64,000 bases of DNA. It comes from Orrella daihaiensis (GTDB lineage: Bacteria; Pseudomonadota; Gammaproteobacteria; Burkholderiales; Burkholderiaceae_B). The notes under the pieces were generated by a model. That model was not told the origin of the DNA, made no database searches, and saw only the letters and a list, made by a program, of their open reading frames with translations. The stretch lies in NCBI RefSeq assembly GCF_022811525.1, contig NZ_CP063982.1, positions 1,922,001 to 1,986,000 on the forward strand. Direction: 5' to 3'. A program made the translations under genes and the position numbers. Positions within the stretch are counted from its first letter, which is position 1; every line of letters starts with the position of its first letter. Shown here one piece after another: positions 55,475 through 62,738 of this stretch.

Positions 55475-56416
55475 ATGACAGACAAAACTGACGAACTAAA
55501 GCAGCAAACCAACGGATCGGTTGACCTATACCTTGACGGGCAAGCGCTAGGTGGGCGCTCTGACACCTCGCGCAGGGCATTCTTACGCAATACCACCGCT
55601 GCTGGCCTTATCGGCGGATTTGCGGTGGCAGCTCGCCCGATACAGGCACAACAAGTGATCAGCACAGGCTTCGATGGTCTCGAGACGGATGAGGCTTTTA
55701 TTGAAGAGAATGGCATCGAGCTCTACGCTTATTACGCCAAGCCCAAGGACGCCAAGGGCCCCCTACCAACCGTTATCGTGTGCAGCGAGATTTTTGGGGT
55801 GCACGAACACATCGCTGACATCGCTCGTCGCTTTGCAAAGCAAGGCTATTTGGCGATTGCGCCGGAATTTTTTACCCGGGCCGGTGATCCGGTTTCGTTA
55901 GGCACGATCGCAGAGATTTTGAAGGAAATCGTCGGCAAAACCCCAGACGCGCAAGTCATGGATGATATTCGGGCCAGTCTCGCATGGGCTGCCAAGAATG
56001 GTGGCGATCCCGAGCGCGTGGGCATTACAGGCTTTTGCTGGGGAGGCCGCATCACTTGGCTCGCCTGCGCCAACATCCCACAAATGAAAGCTGGTGTTGC
56101 CTGGTACGGACGTCTGGTTGGTGAAAAAAGCGAGAACTTCCCAGCGCACCCTGTCGATCTTGCGAAAGAACTCAAAGCGCCAGTGCTAGGCCTTTATGGC
56201 GAGAAAGATGACGGTATCCCTTTGTCTACCGTTGACCAAATGAAATCAGCTCTTGCAGCAGCAACTGGCAATGCAGCGGCTCAAGGATCGAAGTTCGAAA
56301 TCTATCCGGATGCCCCTCATGCATTTCATGCTGACTACCGCGCGAGCTACCGGGAAGCTGCGGCCAAGGATGGCTGGGAAAAGTGTTTGGCCTGGTTTGC
56401 TCAGCACGGTGTGTGA
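55475..56416 (+). CDS. Tat-exported dienelactone-hydrolase-like protein
   Basis: Alpha/beta-hydrolase of 313 residues. A long N-terminal segment holds the twin-arginine signal (SRRAFLRNTTAAGLIGG, residues about 29-45). The DLH domain follows with nucleophile Cys in GFCWGG, Asp in YGEKDDGI, and His in APHAFHADYR. It lies between soxC (divergent) and soxEF. Its substrate in sulfur oxidation is unknown; location in the periplasm is inferred from the signal. GGAGA precedes the ATG. Confidence 0.88.
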   Translation: MTDKTDELKQQTNGSVDLYLDGQALGGRSDTSRRAFLRNTTAAGLIGGFAVAARPIQAQQVISTGFDGLETDEAFIEENGIELYAYYAKPKDAKGPLPTVIVCSEIFGVHEHIADIARRFAKQGYLAIAPEFFTRAGDPVSLGTIAEILKEIVGKTPDAQVMDDIRASLAWAAKNGGDPERVGITGFCWGGRITWLACANIPQMKAGVAWYGRLVGEKSENFPAHPVDLAKELKAPVLGLYGEKDDGIPLSTVDQMKSALAAATGNAAAQGSKFEIYPDAPHAFHADYRASYREAAAKDGWEKCLAWFAQHGV

Positions 56417-56543
56417 GCTAAACGGTTATCCGGGAAATCTGGATTGCACTTGGCGAGGACAAGCTTTGTTTGCCCGGTGTTCACAGCTACGCAAGGCAGT
56501 TATAAGCAATTAAGCACAAAAAACTATCGCAAAACAGAATATA

Positions 56544-56557
56544 TTGATATAAATCAA
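56544..56557. promoter_or_regulatory. Perfect FNR-type box upstream of soxE-soxF
   Basis: TTGAT-ATAA-ATCAA, an exact match to the FNR/ANR consensus TTGAT-N4-ATCAA, 46-59 bp upstream of the soxE ATG. A possible -10 TATGTT at 56574 would place the box near -36, close to the class II activator position. Confidence 0.75.
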
Positions 56558-56602
56558 CCATCGTTTAAAAGCCTATGTTGGCGATACAAAAGGAGACTGA
56601 CG

Positions 56603-56935
56603 ATGAAACTAGCTCGAACGGCTGTTGGGCTTGCGGTGACTAGCACTGGCCTGCTTCTAGGAGCAGCTGGCACAGCTTCAGCAAACGACCTCTCTGCTGA
56701 GCGTATCTATCACCTGAGCTTGGCTGCAACCTGTGCAAACTGCCACGGCACGGGCGGTGTCAGTGTTGCGGGCAACGACATGCCCAAGATTAACGAACTG
56801 ACGCACAGCCAAATTGCAGAAATACTACGTCAGTACAAATCCGGTGAGAAAACCGGCACGATCATGCCGCAAATTGCCAAGGGCTACACCGAAGAGCAAA
56901 TCGATATCATCGCCAAAGTACTTGGTCACGATTAA
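56603..56935 (+). CDS. soxE: Monoheme c-type cytochrome of flavocytochrome c sulfide dehydrogenase (SoxE/FccA-like)
   Basis: A 110-residue exported cytochrome. The start is ATG 56603 with AGGAG 7 bp upstream; signal peptide 1-28 (TASAND). One heme motif CANCH (residues 44-48) and an axial Met in GTIMPQIA. It is paired with the flavoprotein gene 19 bp downstream and would accept its electrons. Confidence 0.92.
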   Translation: MKLARTAVGLAVTSTGLLLGAAGTASANDLSAERIYHLSLAATCANCHGTGGVSVAGNDMPKINELTHSQIAEILRQYKSGEKTGTIMPQIAKGYTEEQIDIIAKVLGHD

Positions 56936-56954
56936 ACGGAAACAGGAGACAACC

Positions 56955-58232
56955 ATGAATCGTCGTTTATTCCTTGGCCAAAGTGCCGCACTGTTTGGCA
57001 CCACCGTCGGCATCAATAAACTTGCGCTTGCGAGCGCACCGAGTAAAGCCCAAGTGGTGGTGGTCGGTGCTGGCTATGGTGGCGCAACCGCTGCCAAATA
57101 CATCCGCATGTTGTCGAATAACTCGATTAGCGTCACGCTGATTGAACCAAATGACAACTTCATCTCTTGCCCGCTCTCAAACTTGGTCGTAGGTGGTGAA
57201 GAAAAAATCAGCGCGCTAACAACCTCGTACAAAGGACTGACAGACAAGCATGGCATCACCATGGTCAAAGACATGGTGACCAAGGTGGACCCCCAGAAAA
57301 AAACTGTCACCACCAAAGGCGGTAACACCATCGCTTACGACAAACTCGTACTAGCACCCGGCATCACCATGAACATGGCGAGCGTTGAGGGCTTGGCTCA
57401 AGCAAATGCGGCTGGAGTAACACTGCAAGCATGGAAGGCTGGTCCAGAGACCGTCGCTTTGCACAAGCAAATTGCTGACATGCCAGATGGTGGTGTGGTC
57501 GCGCTGACCATTCCATTGGCACCCTACCGCTGCCCTCCCGGACCATACGAGCGGACCTGCCAGATCGCAAACTACCTGAAGAACAACAAGCCGAAGTCAA
57601 AAATTGTTGTGTTTGACGCCAACCCTGATGTCACATCCAAGGGTAAGCTTTTTAAGGCAGCGTGGGCGAGCATGTACGATGGCTACATTGACTACCGTCC
57701 TGCTCACAAGGTCGTCGGGGTAGACGCCAAGACCAAAACTTTGAAATTTGAACTCGAAGACGATTTCAAGGCAGACGTACTGAACGTGATACCTGTCATG
57801 GGCGCTGGTTCTCTGGTCGTCGAAACCGGCCTTGCAAATATGAATAACCGCTGGGCAGAAGTCAATTTCTTGAACTTCGAGTCAACGCAGGCCAAGGACA
57901 TTCACATTGTGGGTGACTCAATTCAGGTAGCCCCACGCATGCCTAAGTCGGGTCACATGGCAAACCAACAAGCTAAGGTTGCGGCTGCTGCGATTGTTTC
58001 GGAATTGAATAACTTCCCTGTTAATCCATCGCCTGTAGTTACCAACACATGTTACAGCTTTGTCAATGAGCGTGATGTCGTGCACGTGGCCAGCGTTCAC
58101 CAATACGATGCAGCTGAAAAAACCTTCTTACCTGTTAAAGGTGCTGGTGGCTTGTCACCAGAGCCAAACCGAATGGAAGGCATTTATGCTTGGGGCTGGG
58201 CCAAGAACATCTGGGGCGACACGGTCGGTTAA
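56955..58232 (+). CDS. soxF: FAD-dependent sulfide dehydrogenase subunit (SoxF/FccB-like)
   Basis: Flavoprotein that oxidises sulfide (or other SoxY-bound sulfur) in the periplasm. Start at ATG 56955 behind CAGGAGA (425 residues). Tat-like signal NRRLFLGQSAALFG. FAD motif VVVVGAGYGGATAA, the probable covalent FAD Cys in FISCPLSN, and redox cysteines in YRCPPGPYERTC and NTCYSF. The FCSD C-terminal domain covers about 350-425. Works with soxE. Confidence 0.94.
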   Translation: MNRRLFLGQSAALFGTTVGINKLALASAPSKAQVVVVGAGYGGATAAKYIRMLSNNSISVTLIEPNDNFISCPLSNLVVGGEEKISALTTSYKGLTDKHGITMVKDMVTKVDPQKKTVTTKGGNTIAYDKLVLAPGITMNMASVEGLAQANAAGVTLQAWKAGPETVALHKQIADMPDGGVVALTIPLAPYRCPPGPYERTCQIANYLKNNKPKSKIVVFDANPDVTSKGKLFKAAWASMYDGYIDYRPAHKVVGVDAKTKTLKFELEDDFKADVLNVIPVMGAGSLVVETGLANMNNRWAEVNFLNFESTQAKDIHIVGDSIQVAPRMPKSGHMANQQAKVAAAAIVSELNNFPVNPSPVVTNTCYSFVNERDVVHVASVHQYDAAEKTFLPVKGAGGLSPEPNRMEGIYAWGWAKNIWGDTVG

Positions 58233-58260
58233 TCCGTTGTATTGACTTCAAGTTCTTGAG

Positions 58261-58296
58261 AACAAAACCGCCACTCGATTGAGTGGCGGTTTTGTT
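58261..58296. terminator. Intrinsic terminator after soxF
   Basis: Perfect 16-bp stem (aacaaaaccgccactc and its complement) with loop gatt and T-rich 3' side. It is probably bidirectional and separates soxEF from the opposing membrane-protein gene. Confidence 0.9.
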
Positions 58297-58441
58297 TAGG
58301 CGTTATAGGTACAACGTCTTTGGGTTCCACATTCTTGTACGTTGTGTTTTTAGTTTGATGATTACCTTGTGAACGTCGCTGCTTGCAGTAATAGCAGGTC
58401 GAGGCATACTTGTGCGGGTACCTCGAACAAAATAACCACCA

Positions 58442-59008
58442 TCAGGCAACGGGAGACTTTCTCGTCAAAAGAATACCCATCAAATACTTGGCAGCGTACA
58501 ACATCGCGAATGTACCGATCAGATCACCGACAAACATGGTCACAAATGTGTGCCCGAAAGCATGCGAGATACCAATTGCTGAAAAATGCAGGTTATGCAG
58601 AATCGATCCCACCAACGCAGCAGCCACGCTCAGGATCACAAGCTGCACCGCACTTAGGCCTTGCAGGTCAGTACGCAGACCAAACAGCCGCGCACAAGCC
58701 ACATATGCCACCATAGGTGCCAACGCTGAGAGCCCGGCCAGCACGATCACCATCCCAGGGTCTGTGAAGTTGTGGGTATATAGGGCCGTAATGAAGCTAC
58801 CAATAAATAGGCCCAGCACTCCGGTCCAGCCGCACAATAAAACCGCAAGCATACGTAATGCCGCAGGCAAAAACACCCACGAAGCGTATTGGGAGACCGC
58901 GACGTTATCAAATAGCCAATCGTTCAGGATATACAGAAAAACCCAACATCCAGCGATCACAGCCAGCTGTGCAAACACCGAGGGCGGTGTGCGCAAACTC
59001 GAATCCAT
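58442..59008 (-). CDS. Small polytopic membrane protein (MASE1-like)
   Basis: A 188-residue protein with about six hydrophobic helices (for example residues 12-28, 46-80, 84-106, 118-135, 150-172). It has an IxGxFITALYTH-like loop that resembles MASE1-type sensor membranes, but no attached output domain. Function unknown. It starts 13 bp after the winged-helix regulator gene, so the pair is probably one transcription unit. Confidence 0.75.
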   Translation of the reverse strand: MDSSLRTPPSVFAQLAVIAGCWVFLYILNDWLFDNVAVSQYASWVFLPAALRMLAVLLCGWTGVLGLFIGSFITALYTHNFTDPGMVIVLAGLSALAPMVAYVACARLFGLRTDLQGLSAVQLVILSVAAALVGSILHNLHFSAIGISHAFGHTFVTMFVGDLIGTFAMLYAAKYLMGILLTRKSPVA

Positions 59009-59021
59009 ATCGCAGGGGACC

Positions 59022-59378
59022 TTACGCTTGACCTGCTTCGTTCAGACAGCGACCTAATGTACTGAAGTAATCAGTAGCACGATCGGTAGGCACCACGTAC
59101 TTGATGCGAGTATCTGCAGCGTCTGTCTCTAATGCTAATAAGCCCTTGGCACGCAGCGACTTGAGCCGACGGTGAAGTGTCGTGGGCGACACATCAACCG
59201 GCAACGCCATCGCTTCAAGTACCGTCACCTTGCCACCACCGTGCCAGATTGCGGCCAAAGCGTTTAGCAAACGCTCCTCGACCGGGTCGACATGAGGAAA
59301 TGTCGGCAACTCCCGGATAGCCTGCATGAGGTTGAGGAAACGAAGATAGATATTGGAGTAGTTTGTTTTTTCGCTCAT
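59022..59378 (-). CDS. Winged-helix (MarR-like) transcriptional regulator
   Basis: The 118-residue protein has a helix-turn-helix VTVLEAMALPVDVSPTTLHRRLKSL (residues about 51-75). A wing KGLLALETDAADTRIKYVVPTD follows. The length fits a compact MarR/wHTH protein. Probably cotranscribed with the downstream membrane-protein gene and may act on it. Ligand unknown. Confidence 0.8.
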   Translation of the reverse strand: MSEKTNYSNIYLRFLNLMQAIRELPTFPHVDPVEERLLNALAAIWHGGGKVTVLEAMALPVDVSPTTLHRRLKSLRAKGLLALETDAADTRIKYVVPTDRATDYFSTLGRCLNEAGQA

Positions 59379-59430
59379 AGCCTGATATTAGAACAAATTT
59401 TGCAGGGCGCTATCTCAATTAAAAGAAGAC

Positions 59431-60933
59431 TTAGGCAGCCTTTTGCCAAAGCCCACTCATCCATAGACCGATTTGCTCGCGGTTGGTTCTGCTAATCGGC
59501 TCGATGGGTGACAGTTTGCCATTAAACATGACGCCAATACGGTCAGAAACATCAAATAATTCATCAAGTTCTTCCGAAATCACCAAAACCGCACATCCCG
59601 AGCGCGCCAAGTCAATCAAAGACTGCCGGATCTGTGCGGCCGCACCAACATCGACACCCCAAGTCGGCTGCGCACAAATCAGCACTGTCGGGGATTGCTC
59701 TAGCTCGCGCGCCATGATGAATTTCTGGAGGTTGCCACCTGAAAGAGACCTCGCGGCAGCCCGCGCGCCCACGGTTTTAACCTGAAACGATTTGATGCAG
59801 CGATCTGCGAACGCACGAGCTTTTTCCAGCTTTAAAAAACCAGCGCTGACCAGGCCAGCCCGGTCAGCGGCAGTCAAAATCGAATTTTCAGTCAAACTCA
59901 TGTCGGCCAGAGCCCCTGTACCCAACCGATCTTCGGGCACGTAGCAAAGTCCTCTCTGGCGTCGACGCGTCGAGCCTTCGCCAACCAATGATTGCCCGAA
60001 CCAGTGAATGTCTCCAGCGTCAGGCATGACCTCACCGGCCAACAAAGAGCACAGTTCTCTCTGGCCATTACCCGAAATACCGGCGATGCCAACAATCTCA
60101 CCCACCTTAAGGCTAAAGCTCAGTTCAGAAAGGCTCACGCCGTGCGCATCAACAGCCTTCAACGACAAATTGTTGACAGACAGCGCCACCTCACCAGCCG
60201 TCGGCTCGGGCTTAAAGGGATGCTCAAAATCATGCCCAATCATCATGCGTGCCAATGAAGCAGGCGTTTGATCCTCAGTCACGCACTCTCCGGTGACTCG
60301 ACCATCTCGCAGTACAGTGACTCGATCGCATAAGGCCAATATCTCATCAAGCTTGTGGCTGATGTAGACAATGGCACAGCCCTCGGCACGTATTTGCCGT
60401 AATGTTTCAAACAAGCGGTCAACCGCTGCTGGCGTTAGCACCGATGTGGGTTCATCCATGATTAAAAGCTTGGGCTTTTGAATCAGGCAGCGGATAATCT
60501 CGACACGCTGACGCTCGCCAACAGACAAGTCGAAAACATGTCGATTGGGATCGATCGGCAAGCCGTAGTGCTCTGAAACTTCACGGATCTTGATAGACAA
60601 AGCATCAAGCGACTGTCCGGGTGGCAAGAATAGTGCCGTGTTTTCTGCCACCGTCAATGTTTCAAACAAAGAAAAGTGCTGGAACACCATGCCAATGCCC
60701 AATGCTCGTGCCTGCGCTGGGCTCGTGATATCGACTGGCTGGTCCTCCCAATAAATCGTTCCACTTGTGGGGGCCGTCACGCCATAAATCATTTTCATGA
60801 GTGTTGACTTACCCGCACCGTTCTCGCCGAGCACCGCGTGAATTTCTCCTGCGCCAACACTTAAATTGACCTGGTCATTGGCCAAAACAGAGGGATAGGC
60901 TTTCGTCAGAGATTGAACTCGCAAACGTGGCAT
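59431..60933 (-). CDS. ABC transporter ATPase with two nucleotide-binding domains (BMP/nucleoside or simple-sugar type)
   Basis: The 500-residue fused ATPase of the carbohydrate uptake-2 class. NBD1 has GENGAGKSTLMK, LSVGERQRVEI and LLIMDEPTSVLT. NBD2 has the degenerate P-loop GISGNGQREL and LSGGNLQKF that mark this class. The family normally works with two permeases and a BMP/PBP1-type binding protein. None is adjacent in this window, so the gene is an orphan here. It is full length, ending VLVISEELDELFDVSDRIGVMFNG and a short tail. Confidence 0.9.
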   Translation of the reverse strand: MPRLRVQSLTKAYPSVLANDQVNLSVGAGEIHAVLGENGAGKSTLMKMIYGVTAPTSGTIYWEDQPVDITSPAQARALGIGMVFQHFSLFETLTVAENTALFLPPGQSLDALSIKIREVSEHYGLPIDPNRHVFDLSVGERQRVEIIRCLIQKPKLLIMDEPTSVLTPAAVDRLFETLRQIRAEGCAIVYISHKLDEILALCDRVTVLRDGRVTGECVTEDQTPASLARMMIGHDFEHPFKPEPTAGEVALSVNNLSLKAVDAHGVSLSELSFSLKVGEIVGIAGISGNGQRELCSLLAGEVMPDAGDIHWFGQSLVGEGSTRRRQRGLCYVPEDRLGTGALADMSLTENSILTAADRAGLVSAGFLKLEKARAFADRCIKSFQVKTVGARAAARSLSGGNLQKFIMARELEQSPTVLICAQPTWGVDVGAAAQIRQSLIDLARSGCAVLVISEELDELFDVSDRIGVMFNGKLSPIEPISRTNREQIGLWMSGLWQKAA

Positions 60934-61075
60934 GGCAGGCTATCAACAAAATTAACGGGGGTGTCAATGATCAAAAGTTTTGTAGCAAGCTTGCATTATC
61001 GGCTACTTTTGGCAGAAGCTGTTGCCCTAACCCTCATTGGATTGCAGACAGAAGAATTGACACCGAGATCACGCC

Positions 61076-62614
61076 ATGACGCTTGACCCACTAGAGCACG
61101 ATAAGCTTGTCAAAAACCTAGCCGCTCACTTGTGTAAAAAAACAGGTAAACCTGCTCGGATATATCGAACACATATCTCGAGTGTGATTACTTGTGGCAA
61201 GTATGCCTATAAGCTCAAGCGACCGGTCAAGCTGTCCTTTGTGGACTTTTCTACGCCTGCCCTGCGCCATGCAGACTGCCAGCGCGAACTACGTCTGAAT
61301 CAACGCACAGCCCCTGCACTTTATCTGGACACCGTGCGAATAACTGGCACCATCCAAAAACCTCGAATTTCCGGCTCAGGTCCAATACTTGATTGGGCAG
61401 TGAAGATGCGACGCTTTAAACAGTCTGATCTTTTGAGCCATCTGATCCGCGCCGGTAACATCACAACCCAGATGGCTCAAGATTTAGGTGAGCATCTCGC
61501 CAAATTCACCAACGCATTGCCCAGCTTAAAACTCCAAACAGTTCAAGCGCATCGCCCAACGATTGATTGGCTGCTTCAAAGTCTTGAAGAAATATCCACG
61601 ATCTTTCCCTCAGAACGCCGAGTCGCCGATGTAATCGCGAAGTGGGCAAAGGACCAAGCCCGAAACCACCAACGGCTGATCAAGCAACGACTGCAACAAG
61701 GCTTCTACCGCAACTGCCATGGCGACACGCATTTGGGCAATCTGGTGAAACTGGGTAAAGATGTGGTCGCGTTTGATGCGCTTGAGTTCAATCGGGAGCT
61801 CAGCCAGATCGATGTTATCAATGACATCGCGTTTGCTTTCATGGATATTATCGCCCATGACCGGGCCGATCTTGCCTGGTCTCTGGTGAATCAATGGTGT
61901 GAACATACGGGCGACTACGGCGGTTTGCCGTTGCTACGCTATTACACTGTTTACCGAGCAATTGTCAGAGCTAAGGTTGCTGCGCTCGCCTGTAGGCAGA
62001 CCCACACCAAAACTTTCGATCGCTACTGGGGTCTGGCAAACCGCCTGGTTGCACCGGCCAATCCACCCCATCTGCTGCTGGTTGGCGGGTTAAGCGGTAG
62101 CGGCAAGTCCACAGTCTCCAAAGAACTCGTCAGCGTCCTATCTGGGATTCAGTTACGAGCCGATGTCATTCGCAAGCAACTGTTTGCCAGCCATCTCAAT
62201 AATCCAAAAGTTCTCTATTCCCGACAAGCCAGTCAAAAAACCTATGCCAAACTGGCAAACATTACCGATACCTTGCTCTTGCAAAGCATGACTGTCATTA
62301 TCGATGCCACGTTTTTGTCTCAACCACACATTGATCTTTTCAATAAACTGGCTGGCAAGCACCGAATCAAATTAGCCACAGTCTGGTGCGAAGCACCGGT
62401 AGCTGTTTTGAGGCGGCGCATTCAGAAACGCTCCAGACAAGGGTTTGACCCTTCTGATGCCACGATCAAAGTTCTTGCGCAACAGATAGAACGATTAAAA
62501 ACCGAACCGCTTACCTGGCCTAATCAACCCTACCGACTTAGCACTGATGGGCCGCGCCGCTATGTGACGTGTCAAATTCACCGCATCTGGACCACCTTGA
62601 TCAAAAAACAATGA
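61076..62614 (+). CDS. Fusion of an APH-like phosphotransferase domain and a P-loop kinase domain
   Basis: The 512-residue protein is of the COG2187/COG0645 type. The N-terminal 330 residues are aminoglycoside-phosphotransferase-like, with the catalytic loop NCHGDTHLGNL and the metal-binding AFDALEFN. The C-terminal 170 residues are a zeta-toxin/AAA-type kinase with Walker A GLSGSGKSTVSKEL. The physiological substrate is unknown. It precedes cydA on the same strand, but the FNR box in between suggests that cydA has its own promoter. Confidence 0.88.
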   Translation: MTLDPLEHDKLVKNLAAHLCKKTGKPARIYRTHISSVITCGKYAYKLKRPVKLSFVDFSTPALRHADCQRELRLNQRTAPALYLDTVRITGTIQKPRISGSGPILDWAVKMRRFKQSDLLSHLIRAGNITTQMAQDLGEHLAKFTNALPSLKLQTVQAHRPTIDWLLQSLEEISTIFPSERRVADVIAKWAKDQARNHQRLIKQRLQQGFYRNCHGDTHLGNLVKLGKDVVAFDALEFNRELSQIDVINDIAFAFMDIIAHDRADLAWSLVNQWCEHTGDYGGLPLLRYYTVYRAIVRAKVAALACRQTHTKTFDRYWGLANRLVAPANPPHLLLVGGLSGSGKSTVSKELVSVLSGIQLRADVIRKQLFASHLNNPKVLYSRQASQKTYAKLANITDTLLLQSMTVIIDATFLSQPHIDLFNKLAGKHRIKLATVWCEAPVAVLRRRIQKRSRQGFDPSDATIKVLAQQIERLKTEPLTWPNQPYRLSTDGPRRYVTCQIHRIWTTLIKKQ

Positions 62615-62628
62615 CCTTGATTTTGAAA

Positions 62629-62642
62629 TTGACTTAAATCAA
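62629..62642. promoter_or_regulatory. FNR-type box upstream of cydA
   Basis: TTGAC-TTAA-ATCAA, nine of ten matches to the FNR consensus. A TATAAA at 62665-62670 would put the box centre at about -41.5, the class II activation position. It starts 15 bp after the kinase-fusion stop and lies about 100 bp before cydA. Confidence 0.75.
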
Positions 62643-62738
62643 TCTAATTGCCATCTTCGAGTACTATAAACGCAATGCAACATCTATCCTGGTGTTGCCG
62701 CACGAGGATGCCGCGCATCCGTCCATGTGGAGCTGACC

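Noticed and set aside
58410..59057. 215-codon open frame antisense to the membrane-protein gene
   Set aside because: The minus-strand product has clear transmembrane segments and a cotranscribed neighbour; the antisense translation is low-complexity without motifs.
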